From the NCBI GenBank assembly GCA_046262995.1, contig JBHELQ010000039.1, positions 1 through 14,886 on the forward strand: a DNA stretch of 14,886 nt, in the 5' to 3' direction. Below, piece after piece: positions 7,054 to 13,817 of this stretch. The DNA comes from JBHELQ01 sp046262995. GTDB lineage: Bacteria; Actinomycetota; Thermoleophilia; Solirubrobacterales; Thermoleophilaceae. Both the position numbers and the translations under genes were made by a program. The stretch's first letter is position 1. Every line of letters starts with the position of its first letter. The notes below the pieces were generated by a model. It searched no databases. It worked only from the letters and a program-made list of their open reading frames with translations, and was not told where the DNA came from.

Positions 7054-8714
7054 CGCTGCCGCCGCAGCACGAGCACGGCGATGTCGTCGCGCTGCTCCGA
7101 GTCCTGGAACTCGAGCAACCGGCTGTCCAGTCGATCGACCAGCTCCGCCGCGCTCGTCACCGGACCGGAACCCAGCACCTCCATCAGCCGCTTCTCGCCG
7201 AAGCGCTCGCGGCCAGGGCCGATCGTGTCCGTCACGCCGTCGCTGAACAGGACGATGGCATCGCCCGGCTCGACGCGCACCGGCTTGCTCCGCCAGCCGG
7301 CTTCCGGGTCGAACCCGAGCAGCGGTCCGCTCTCGCCCACCCGCTCGACCTCGCCGTCGCGCACGATCAGCGGCAGTGGATGCCCCGCGGAGGTGATGTC
7401 GACCCGGCCCTGGCCGGGGTCGCCGCGGAACTGGGCGCAGGCGACGGTGCAGAAGGGCAGCCCGCCCAGCTCGACCAGGGCGAGGTTGACGCGCTCGAGG
7501 GCCTCCGTCGCCTCGCCGGTCAGCTGGGCCACGGAGATCATCGTGTAGCGCGCCCGGGCAGTGATGGCGGCCGCGGCCGCGCCCTTGCCCGTCACGTCAC
7601 CGACGAAGCCGATCCATCCCGAGTCCACGCGGACGACGTCGTAGAAGTCGCCGCCCACCTCGTTCGCGGTGCCGGCGGCGCGGAACAGCACCGCCGTCTC
7701 CCAGCCGGGCGGCGCCTCGAGGGTCGGCGGCAGCAGGCCCTCCTGGAGCGTCTTCGCTATCCGGCTGCGCTCGGTGTAGAGCCTGGCGTTCTCGATCGCC
7801 AGCACGGCCCGCCGCGCCAGCTCGTGCGCCAGCCCGATTTCCGCGTCGGAGAAGCGGCGGTCCTGCTCGGCCAGCACGAAGCTCATCGTGCCGATCACCC
7901 GCTGCCCGAAGCTGAGCGGCACGATCAGGACGGAGCGGAGCCCGATCGCGCGGAGTAGCCGCAGGTGGTCCTCGTCGCGGGCGGCGGCGACCAGCATCTC
8001 GTCGGGGATGTCCTCGATCAGCTCCGCCTCGCCGCTTCGCAGCACGGCGCCGACGCCGCCCTCGGTTTGCGGGTCGGTCGGGTAGCGCTCGCGCAGCTCG
8101 AGCCCCAGGGCGACCTTCTCGGGCTCGGCATGAGCGATCGCGACGGGCTCGATGTCGCCGCGTGGGCCGAGCAGGTCCACGCCGCACCAGTCGGCCAGCT
8201 CAGGGACGGCGAGCTGGGCCACCTGCTGCAGCGTCGTCTCGTAGTCGAGCGAGGCGGCAAGGGCGGCGCCGGCATCCGCCAGGAGACGCTGGGCCAGCTC
8301 GGCCTCCTTCACGTCCGTCACGTCCTCGCTGACGTTGGCTGCAGCCTTCACGTTGCCCTCGTTGTCGAGCAGCGGCGCGGCCTTGATCCGGATCCAGCGC
8401 GAGCGGCCGTCCTGCTTGTCGATCCTGCGCACCAGGAGCGGGTCGGGAGCATCGCCGCGGAACACCCGCCGGCCCGGCAGCTCGCCCAGATCGACCGGGC
8501 GGCCGTTCTCGTGGTACATGGCGAAGCGCTCCGTCCAGGCGCCGGGGTCGGCGGCCAGGATGTCCTCGACGCTCTGCCCGCCCATCAGGCCCGCGGTCGC
8601 CTCGTTCACATACAGGAGCTTTCCGCGCGCGTCGTGGATCGTGACCGAGTCGGCCAGGTTGTCCAGAGCCAGGTGGAGCAGCGCAGCGTCCAGCTGCGCA
8701 AGCGCTGGGCTCAT
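7050..8714 (-). CDS. PAS-GAF-SpoIIE (PP2C-type) serine phosphatase
   Basis: A 554-residue cytosolic signalling phosphatase with three domains. A PAS domain spans about 12-138, a GAF domain about 145-312, and a SpoIIE/RsbU-type PP2C domain about 325-552. Catalytic metal sites are visible as GGDFYD (354-359), GDVTGKG (372-378), SDGVTD (491-496) and RDDIA (542-546). LQEGLLPP at 323-330 is the typical linker into the catalytic domain. Such proteins dephosphorylate anti-sigma-factor antagonists in partner-switching stress pathways, with PAS and GAF sensing small ligands, redox or light. No membrane segment and no HATPase or STAS partner lies within the window, so its target is elsewhere. The ATG at 8714 has AGGAG three bases upstream. 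It lies 48 nt after the luciferase-like gene on the same strand and may be co-transcribed. Confidence 0.95.
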   Translation of the reverse strand: MSPALAQLDAALLHLALDNLADSVTIHDARGKLLYVNEATAGLMGGQSVEDILAADPGAWTERFAMYHENGRPVDLGELPGRRVFRGDAPDPLLVRRIDKQDGRSRWIRIKAAPLLDNEGNVKAAANVSEDVTDVKEAELAQRLLADAGAALAASLDYETTLQQVAQLAVPELADWCGVDLLGPRGDIEPVAIAHAEPEKVALGLELRERYPTDPQTEGGVGAVLRSGEAELIEDIPDEMLVAAARDEDHLRLLRAIGLRSVLIVPLSFGQRVIGTMSFVLAEQDRRFSDAEIGLAHELARRAVLAIENARLYTERSRIAKTLQEGLLPPTLEAPPGWETAVLFRAAGTANEVGGDFYDVVRVDSGWIGFVGDVTGKGAAAAAITARARYTMISVAQLTGEATEALERVNLALVELGGLPFCTVACAQFRGDPGQGRVDITSAGHPLPLIVRDGEVERVGESGPLLGFDPEAGWRSKPVRVEPGDAIVLFSDGVTDTIGPGRERFGEKRLMEVLGSGPVTSAAELVDRLDSRLLEFQDSEQRDDIAVLVLRRQR

Positions 8715-8762
8715 CGGCTCCTGTCCACGGGGGCGGGTGACCAGTCCAAACCAGGGCCAAGC

Positions 8763-9815
8763 CTACGTCGAGTCCGACGCAGCCGCCACGGGTCCCCGCT
8801 GGCTGCCGGGCGGCGTAAGGCCGAAGACCTCCGCGATCAGCTCGTACGAGTGTCTGCGGGCGCCGTGCTCGTAGACGTTCGTGAGCAGCACCACTTCCTC
8901 GGCCTGGTACTCGCGGGCCACCTGCTCGATGCCCGCGCGCACCGTCTCCGGCGTGCCGTAGACGGCCCGGCGGCTCGAACCGCCGGAGCGCCTCTGGCGC
9001 GTCTCGAGGTAACGCAGCGCCTTGTCCGCCGGCGGCAGCGGGATCAGCTGTCCCTGGCGCAGCAGCGAGAAGGCCATGCGGCTGGAGGCCGCCAGGCGCT
9101 CGGCGTCCTCGTCGCTCTCGGCGCAGATCGCGAGCACGCCGACCGAAAGGCGGGGCGCGGGCAGGCGCTCGGAGTCGACGAAGCGGCGGCGGTAGTCGGC
9201 GGCGATCTCGGCCCCCTGCGAGTTGATGAAGTCGGCGAACGAGTAGGGCAGTCCCAGCTCGCCGGCCCAGATCGCGCTCTGCGGCGAGGACCCGAGCAGC
9301 CACGGCTCGGGCCGCTCGGGCAGGCCCGGCAGGGTCGCCGCCAGGCGCGCGAACGGATGGTTGCGCGGCAGGTCGTCCTCGAGGTAGGCGAGCAGCTCGG
9401 CGAGCTGCTGGGCGAAGTCGTCGGGCGCGGCCTGGCGGCGGTCGCGCTGGAGCGCCAGCATCGTCATCTGGTCGGTGCCCGGTGCGCGGCCCAGGCCTAG
9501 GTCGATCCGACCGGGGTAGAGGCCCGACAGGATGCTGAAGGTCTCGACCACCTTCAGCGGGCTGTAGTGGGGCAGCATGACGCCGCCGCTTCCGATCCGG
9601 ATGCGCTCAGTCGCCGCGGCGATGGGCCCGATCAGCGCCTCCGGGCTCGCGCAGGCGAGCATCGGCGTGCCGTGGTGCTCGGCGAGCCAGTAGCGGTGGT
9701 AGCCGAGCGCGTCGCAGTGGCGCGCGAGATCGAGCGTGTTGTGGAGCGCCTGCGCCGGCTCCATCCCCTCCGAGATCGGCGACTGGTCGAGGACGCTCAG
9801 GCGGAGATCGGGCAT
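8763..9815 (-). CDS. Luciferase-like (LLM class) flavin-dependent oxidoreductase, group 1
   Basis: A 350-residue TIM-barrel flavoprotein of the bacterial luciferase superfamily. The start, LRLSVLDQSPISEG, and YWLAEHHGTPMLACASPE with Glu-His-His at 46-48 are typical of the YhbW-like 'group 1' subfamily. So is GRIDLGLGRAPGTD (102-115). These enzymes use reduced FMN (or F420) and often O2 to oxygenate small organic molecules; the substrate is unknown. It starts 4 nt after the stop of the other luciferase-family gene, so the two are almost certainly one transcript. GAGG directly ahead of the ATG is too close to be an ideal ribosome site, so coupling is likely. About 80 residues near the C-terminus (225-310) hold the variable insertion seen in the subfamily. 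Confidence 0.93.
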   Translation of the reverse strand: MPDLRLSVLDQSPISEGMEPAQALHNTLDLARHCDALGYHRYWLAEHHGTPMLACASPEALIGPIAAATERIRIGSGGVMLPHYSPLKVVETFSILSGLYPGRIDLGLGRAPGTDQMTMLALQRDRRQAAPDDFAQQLAELLAYLEDDLPRNHPFARLAATLPGLPERPEPWLLGSSPQSAIWAGELGLPYSFADFINSQGAEIAADYRRRFVDSERLPAPRLSVGVLAICAESDEDAERLAASSRMAFSLLRQGQLIPLPPADKALRYLETRQRRSGGSSRRAVYGTPETVRAGIEQVAREYQAEEVVLLTNVYEHGARRHSYELIAEVFGLTPPGSQRGPVAAASDST

Positions 9816-9819
9816 GCCT

Positions 9820-10656
9820 CTAGCCGGCCGCCTCCCGGACCTGCGGGGCCAGCTCGTCCCCGAGCCGTCTCGTGAAGGCGACCGGGTCGTCGTCCTCGCC
9901 GGACAGGATCAGCGTCTCGAAGCGTTGCTCGGTGACGAGGCTCGTGAGCCGGTCGGCGGCGGCGTCCCAGTCGTCGCCCACGCCGACGTTGATCGCCCGG
10001 CGGATCTCGGACGGCTCGCGGCCCGCCTGGCGTGCGGCCTCGTCGATCGCCGCGTGCCGCGCCGCGATGTCCTCGCCCTCGAGGTACGAGAGGCTCGGCA
10101 GCCAGCCGTCGCCCAGCCGACCGGTCACCCGCAGCATGCGCGGGCCGTATGCGCCGAGCCAGATCCCGATCGGGTGTGCGGGGGGCGGGCCGGGCGTTGC
10201 CTCGTCGAGCCGGTAGTGGTGGCCCTCGAAGGAGACCTTCTCCTCACCCGACCACCAGAGGCGGATCAGCTCGATCGCCTCCTCGAGAGCGTCGACCGAC
10301 TGGCCGCGGCTGCGCTCGGGGCCGCCCATGGTGACCATCCGGTCGAGCAGGGCGCCGGCGCCTAGCCCGAGCTCGAAGCGGCCGCCGCTCAGCAGGTCGA
10401 TCGAGGCCGCCGCCTTCGCGAGCATCGCGGGTGGTCGCAGCGGCAGGTTCGCCACGTCCGGGACCAGGCGGATGCGGCTCGTGCGCGCGGCCGCGTAGGC
10501 CAGCAGCGTGAAGGTGTCGAGGAACGCCCGCTGGTAGGGATGGTCCTGGATGCCCACGAGGTCCAGCCCGACCTCCTCGGCGGCGACCACCTGCTCCACC
10601 GCGCGCGCCGGGTCGGCTGCGTCCGGAACGACGAAGACGCCGATCTCGACGCTCAT
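9820..10656 (-). CDS. LLM class flavin/F420-dependent oxidoreductase
   Basis: A 278-residue luciferase-superfamily TIM barrel, closer to F420-dependent members than the gene that follows it. VGIQDHPYQ places Asp-38/His-39 at the cofactor pocket. GGRFELGLGAG is at 91-101, and PIGIWLGAYGPRMLRVTGRLGDGWLPS is typical of F420-linked reductases and monooxygenases (family knowledge). F420 use is inference because no F420 biosynthesis gene is visible. The ATG at 10656 has no good Shine-Dalgarno site and follows the anti-sigma stop by 30 nt, with a hairpin in between. It is upstream of, and 4 nt from, its superfamily partner. The pair could be a two-step oxidation or a detoxification unit, but the sequence names no substrate. 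Confidence 0.92.
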   Translation of the reverse strand: MSVEIGVFVVPDAADPARAVEQVVAAEEVGLDLVGIQDHPYQRAFLDTFTLLAYAAARTSRIRLVPDVANLPLRPPAMLAKAAASIDLLSGGRFELGLGAGALLDRMVTMGGPERSRGQSVDALEEAIELIRLWWSGEEKVSFEGHHYRLDEATPGPPPAHPIGIWLGAYGPRMLRVTGRLGDGWLPSLSYLEGEDIAARHAAIDEAARQAGREPSEIRRAINVGVGDDWDAAADRLTSLVTEQRFETLILSGEDDDPVAFTRRLGDELAPQVREAAG

Positions 10657-10666
10657 GCCGTCGAGG

Positions 10667-10690
10667 CTAGCGCCAGCGGGCCGGCGCTAG
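10667..10690 (-). terminator. Hairpin spanning the anti-sigma stop codon, possible terminator
   Basis: CTAGCGCC (10667-10674) and GGCGCTAG (10683-10690) are perfect 8-bp arms around an 8-nt loop. The distal arm contains the anti-sigma stop codon. No T-run follows on the minus strand. It could terminate the sigma/anti-sigma transcript, or lower read-through into the luciferase-like genes, whose start is 10 nt further on. Confidence 0.45.
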
Positions 10691-11382
10691 GAGGTGTCCG
10701 CGATCAGGCGCGGGGCCGTCGTGGGGGCGGGGCTGCCCCGCGCGGGCTCCTCCGACACCATGACCTGGTCCGCGCCGCGAAGCCCGCCGGGAATGGCGGC
10801 GGCGCCGCGGCCGCGGCGGTCCACGCTGAAGAGCGTGCTGGGCGTGACCCTGTCGCCGTCCTTCAGCCAGACCTCGTAGACGCGGCCGGCGCGAGGCGCA
10901 GGGAGCCTGTCGACGGTCAGCTGTGCCTGTCCATCCCTGGAGACGAGCTTCGCGCGGGCGCCGGGGGCGGCGGTGGTCGCACGCGCCTCGAGCGTCCGAC
11001 GGCCGTCGCCGCCGCGCAGGGCGTAGCCGGCCACGCCCGCGACCAGCAGCGAGGCAGCGGCCAGGCCCGCCGCAGCGGGCCGCAGCGAGGGAAGGCGCCA
11101 GCGCGGACGCCCGAACGTCCGCCCGGCCCGCGGCTCGGGGGCATGCACGGCCTCCCCCTGGACCGTCTCCAGCAGCCTAGCCCGCAGCGCCGGGGGCGGC
11201 GAGACCTGCTCGACCGAACCGCCGACCGCCGCGATCGATACCTCCAGGCGGCGGCGGTCCTCCTGGCAGCGCGAGCAGGCCGCGAGGTGCTCCTCGAGCT
11301 CGCGCGCCTCCTCGCCGGGCAGCGCGCCCAGGAGATAGGCGGCCAGGTCCTCCTCCCAGCGGGTGTGCTCCTCGGCGCTCAT
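10687..11382 (-). CDS. RskA-like anti-sigma factor (zinc-finger ZAS, single TM)
   Basis: A 231-residue membrane anti-sigma factor. The N-terminal cytosolic part has the ZAS motif H32-x3-C36-x2-C39 (in EEHLAACSRC). One membrane helix spans about 103-122. The extracytoplasmic RskA C-terminal domain (about 130-231) includes VYEVWLKDGD and the family signature EEPARGSPAPT. It should hold the ECF sigma factor inactive until an envelope signal triggers cleavage. In relatives this proceeds through site-1/site-2 (Rip1-like) proteolysis. The ATG at 11382 overlaps the sigma stop by four bases (ATGA) and has GGAGGGG upstream. The same frame is open further upstream inside the sigma gene, but that extension has no function. 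The zinc motif suggests possible thiol or redox sensing, which would suit the neighbouring iron and copper proteins (inference). Confidence 0.94.
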   Translation of the reverse strand: MSAEEHTRWEEDLAAYLLGALPGEEARELEEHLAACSRCQEDRRRLEVSIAAVGGSVEQVSPPPALRARLLETVQGEAVHAPEPRAGRTFGRPRWRLPSLRPAAAGLAAASLLVAGVAGYALRGGDGRRTLEARATTAAPGARAKLVSRDGQAQLTVDRLPAPRAGRVYEVWLKDGDRVTPSTLFSVDRRGRGAAAIPGGLRGADQVMVSEEPARGSPAPTTAPRLIADTS

Positions 11383-11966
11383 GCGAGCCCCTCCACGATC
11401 CGGCCGCGCATCTTCTCGAGCGCGAGCCGCATCCGTCCCTTCACGGTGCCAAGCGGCATGTCCAGCATCTCGGCGATCTCGAAGTGGGTGAAGCCGCCGA
11501 AGTAGGCGAGCTTCACGACCTGCGCCTGCTCCTCGGGCAGCCCGTCCACCGCCGCCTGCAGGTGCGCCGCCGTGTCGCGCCGGACCGCCTCGGCGTCCGT
11601 GCGCTCCGCAGCGGGGGCAGCCGCCAGGATCTGCTCGGCGCTCTCCCGGCGATCCACCCGCTGCACGGCCTCGCGCCGCAGCGAGTCGATGCTGCGGTTG
11701 CGGACCATCGCCAGGATCCAGGTGCGGACACTCCCCCGGCTGTGGTCGTAGCGGGCACCGGTGCGCCACAAAGACAGGAAGACCTCCTGGACCACGTCCT
11801 CCGCCCGTCCGCGGTCGCCGAGTATGCGGAAGGCAAGCGAGAACGCCGCGCGGCCGTGACGGTCGTAGACGATCTCGAATGCCTGGACGACCTCCTCGCC
11901 CACCAGCGGCATGAGCTCCTCGTCCGCCGTGCGGTTGAGCGACTCGTTGTCCGGTGGCCTGCTCAC
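11379..11966 (-). CDS. ECF sigma-70 factor (SigK-like)
   Basis: A 195-residue group IV sigma factor with the two expected domains. Region 2 spans about 30-99, with AEDVVQEVFLSLWR at 55-68 and TWILAMVRNRSID at 82-94. Region 4 spans about 133-187, with a helix-turn-helix at FTHFEIAEMLDMPLGTVKGR (159-178). It directs RNA polymerase to a small regulon and is held by the anti-sigma factor encoded directly downstream, the usual sigK-rskA gene order. The GTG start at 11966 lacks a clear ribosome site. The predicted promoter places transcription only a few bases upstream, so the mRNA may be nearly leaderless. An internal ATG at residue 19 would still keep region 2. The palindrome ahead of the gene offers the same -35 hexamer to the divergent ferritin run, so positive autoregulation is likely (inference). 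Confidence 0.94.
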   Translation of the reverse strand: MSRPPDNESLNRTADEELMPLVGEEVVQAFEIVYDRHGRAAFSLAFRILGDRGRAEDVVQEVFLSLWRTGARYDHSRGSVRTWILAMVRNRSIDSLRREAVQRVDRRESAEQILAAAPAAERTDAEAVRRDTAAHLQAAVDGLPEEQAQVVKLAYFGGFTHFEIAEMLDMPLGTVKGRMRLALEKMRGRIVEGLA

Positions 11967-11977
11967 GCCTGCTGAAA

Positions 11978-12005
11978 GCTACGCCCCCGGGCCCAAGTTG
12001 GATCA
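11978..12005 (-). promoter_or_regulatory. Putative ECF-type promoter of the sigma factor gene
   Basis: On the minus strand, TGATCC (12005-12000) is followed after exactly 16 nt by CGTAGC (11983-11978). A 16-nt spacer and a CGTA-like -10 are typical of ECF promoters. Transcription would begin near 11971, only about five bases before the GTG. Prediction by symmetry with the opposite strand. Confidence 0.5.
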
Positions 12006-12015
12006 GCGCTGATCC
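12000..12015. repeat. Perfect 16-bp palindrome GGATCAGC/GCTGATCC
   Basis: The palindrome lies in the 129-nt gap between the divergent sigma factor and ferritin-like genes. Its outer six bases read TGATCC in both outward directions. It may be the shared back-to-back -35 region of two promoters, or alternatively an operator for an unseen dimeric regulator. Confidence 0.7.
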
Positions 12016-12037
12016 GGGTGGCGAGCGGCGGCGAAGA
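12010..12037 (+). promoter_or_regulatory. Putative ECF-type promoter of the ferritin-like run
   Basis: TGATCC (12010-12015) is followed after 16 nt by CGAAGA (12032-12037), mirroring the opposite strand. Transcription would start near 12044, leaving a leader of about 50 nt. The leader holds a small stem GCGGA/TCCGC (12064-12068 with 12076-12080) just ahead of the AAAGGAG ribosome site at 12084-12090. Confidence 0.5.
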
Positions 12038-12095
12038 GGTACGCAACGAGCCGGCCGAGCGATGCGGAGCCGGGATCCGCGACAAAGGAGAACAG

Positions 12096-12776
12096 ATGCC
12101 GGAGGCCACAGGAAAGACGGCTGACGAAGGCGCCCTCGAGGAGCTGGCGCGCGACCCCTCGTCGCGCAAGCGGTTCCTGACGATGGTGGGCGGAACGGGA
12201 GCGGCGGGCGCCCTCTCCGTGCTGATCGCCGCGTGCGGCGGCAACGACAAGAAGAAGTCGAAGGGCGGCACGGCGACCAAGTCGTCCGCCACCCGGGGTG
12301 ACCTCGAGATAGTGAGCTACGCGCTGACCCTGGAGCACCTGGAGGTGGACTTCTACGGCGCGGTCATCAAGTCCGGGGTGATCAAGGACCGCAAGCTGGC
12401 CCAGACCGCCCAGGAGATCCACGCCAACGAGCAGGAGCACGTGGCGGCGCTCACCGAAGCCGTGAAGAACCTCGGCGGCAAGCCGAAGCGCCCGCGCACG
12501 AGCTTCGACGCGGTGATCAAGGGTGGGCCGAAAAAGGTGCTCGAGACCGCCGCGGCGGTCGAGAACCTGGGCGCCGCTGCCTATCTCGGCCAGGCCGGGC
12601 GGATCAATTCGAAGGAGATCCTGGCCTCCGCGCTGGCCATCCACACCGTCGAGGCGCGCCACGCGGCGGCCCTGAACCGCGCGCTCGGCAAGACGATCGT
12701 CCCGGACGGGGCGTTCGCCAAGCCGGCGTCGATGGCTCAGGTGCTGCCCAAGGTCGAGCCCTTCCTCGTCAAGTAG
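12096..12776 (+). CDS. Exported ferritin-like diiron lipoprotein (Ferritin_2/PF13668 type)
   Basis: A 226-residue protein with an export leader and a four-helix ferritin-like domain (about 68-195). Likely metal ligands are E80, E112-x2-H115, E156 and E186-x2-H189, a complete diiron set. The leader has S23-R-K-R-F-L, a Tat-like SRRxFL motif with Lys for the second Arg. A hydrophobic core (30-45) ends in lipobox IAAC with Cys-47, so it should be a surface lipoprotein. A Lys-rich linker (52-63) follows. ATG 12096 is fixed by AAAGGAGA a few bases upstream; the in-frame ATG at 12018 is rejected because it precedes the predicted transcription start. It is first in a plus-strand run, and a close paralogue follows 29 nt later. 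The function of this exported family is not established; iron binding or peroxide/oxygen chemistry outside the membrane is plausible. Confidence 0.9.
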   Translation: MPEATGKTADEGALEELARDPSSRKRFLTMVGGTGAAGALSVLIAACGGNDKKKSKGGTATKSSATRGDLEIVSYALTLEHLEVDFYGAVIKSGVIKDRKLAQTAQEIHANEQEHVAALTEAVKNLGGKPKRPRTSFDAVIKGGPKKVLETAAAVENLGAAAYLGQAGRINSKEILASALAIHTVEARHAAALNRALGKTIVPDGAFAKPASMAQVLPKVEPFLVK

Positions 12777-12805
12777 CAGCTCCACCCCAGAAAAGGAGAA
12801 ACGAG

Positions 12806-13447
12806 ATGTCCACTCACAAGCTCGCGGAGCCGGAGCTGGCCGCCGTCGAGGTAAGCGGCCTGACCCGGCAGTCGTTCCTGATGCGAGGCGCCATCGCGGC
12901 GGGCTCCGTCTACGGCCTGTCGGCCGTAGGTCCGTTCGTCAGCCAGGCGCTGGCTCAGGGCGGTGACAGCCCGCTCGAGGTGCTGAACTTCGCCCTGACG
13001 CTGGAGTACCTGGAGGCGGCGTTCTACCAACGGGCGGTCAAGCAGGTGCCGGGCATGTCCGGCGAGGTCAAGCGCCTGGCGACCACGATCAGGGACAACG
13101 AGGCGGAGCACGTGGCCGCGCTCATGGCGACCATCAAGCAGATGGGCGGCAAGCCCGTGAAGGCGCCGACCGTCGCCTTCGGCAACGGGTTCTCGAGCCA
13201 GTCGCGCTTCCTGGGGCTGGCCCAGACCTTCGAGGACACGGGGGTCAGCGCCTATAACGGCGCGGCGCCGGCGCTCCAGTCCGAGCCGAAGCTGCTGGCG
13301 GCGGCCGGATCGATCGTCCAGGTCGAGGCGCGGCACGCGGCCGCGATCCGACAGCTGAATGGCAAGCCGATCACCGACGGGGCGTTCGACAGGACGCTCT
13401 CGAAGGGCCAGGTGCTGGGCCGTGTCAAGCCCTTCGTCAAGGCGTAG
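12806..13447 (+). CDS. Exported ferritin-like protein, paralogue of the preceding gene
   Basis: A 213-residue protein, again with a leader and a ferritin-like domain (about 55-183). The ligand set matches its neighbour: E67, E99-x2-H102, E143 and E174-x2-H177. The leader T20-R-Q-S-F-L is Tat-like but has Gln for the second Arg. A hydrophobic stretch follows (27-48) with an AxA-type cleavage site near ALAQ (48-51) and no Cys, so this copy should be released or anchored by an uncleaved leader rather than lipidated. Both copies end in the same tail pattern, DGAF-x5-S-x2-QVL-x2-V-x-PF, showing tandem duplication. The ribosome site is AAAAGGAGAAACG before ATG 12806. It is co-transcribed with the preceding gene, and its last 26 bases overlap the start of the copper protein. 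Confidence 0.9.
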   Translation: MSTHKLAEPELAAVEVSGLTRQSFLMRGAIAAGSVYGLSAVGPFVSQALAQGGDSPLEVLNFALTLEYLEAAFYQRAVKQVPGMSGEVKRLATTIRDNEAEHVAALMATIKQMGGKPVKAPTVAFGNGFSSQSRFLGLAQTFEDTGVSAYNGAAPALQSEPKLLAAAGSIVQVEARHAAAIRQLNGKPITDGAFDRTLSKGQVLGRVKPFVKA

Positions 13448-13799
13448 GCCCGCAGCATGGGCGGCGGCGGGGGCGATGTCGGTCGTCCTGGCCGCGGCCG
13501 GCTGCGGCGGGGGCGGGTCCGACAAGGGCTCGCCCCGCCCGCAGGCCCGTAGCCGGGGCGACGTGACGATCGCGGGCTTCAAGTTCAAGCCGGCGACGGT
13601 CAGCGTCAGGCAAGGCGCCCGCGTGCGGTTCGCTAACCGCGACAGCGCGCGACACACCGCGACGGCGGACAGCGGCGGCTTCGACAGCGGCACGCTCAGG
13701 AAGGGCGGCGCGCGCACGGTGGTGTTCGCGAAGCGCGGCCGCTTCGCCTACCACTGCGAGTTTCACCGCTTCATGACCGGCACCGTCGTCGTGCGCTAG
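13422..13799 (+). CDS. Cupredoxin (blue copper) lipoprotein
   Basis: A 125-residue small copper protein for electron transfer outside the membrane. GDVTIAGFKFKPATVSVRQG (46-65) is the plastocyanin-like first half. His-78 (in SARHTAT), then Cys-112, His-115 and Met-118 in YHCEFHRFMTG complete the type-1 copper site. The start is GTG 13422, inside the preceding ferritin-like gene. It gives a textbook leader: SSPSSRRRP basic region, AAWAAAGAMSVVLAAAG core, and Cys-28 followed by Gly-rich residues. ATG 13476 would leave only nine residues ahead of Cys-28 with no positive charge. ATG 13359 would add a long Arg-rich piece read in the wrong frame of the ferritin gene. The ribosome site (AGGTG) is weak, and coupling with the upstream gene is likely. 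It probably exchanges electrons with the neighbouring diiron proteins or a terminal oxidase (inference). Confidence 0.85.
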   Translation: MSSPSSRRRPAAWAAAGAMSVVLAAAGCGGGGSDKGSPRPQARSRGDVTIAGFKFKPATVSVRQGARVRFANRDSARHTATADSGGFDSGTLRKGGARTVVFAKRGRFAYHCEFHRFMTGTVVVR

Positions 13800-13817
13800 A
13801 CGCCATAGAGTTGCCGC

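Noticed and set aside
11383..11769. Longer anti-sigma frame starting inside the sigma gene
   Set aside because: The extra residues are an out-of-frame reading of sigma region 4. The real start at 11382 has GGAGGGG upstream and the usual ATGA overlap.
13359..13421. Upstream ATG for the copper protein
   Set aside because: It would add an Arg/Ser-rich segment read out of frame through the ferritin-like gene ahead of the signal peptide, spoiling a normal lipoprotein leader.
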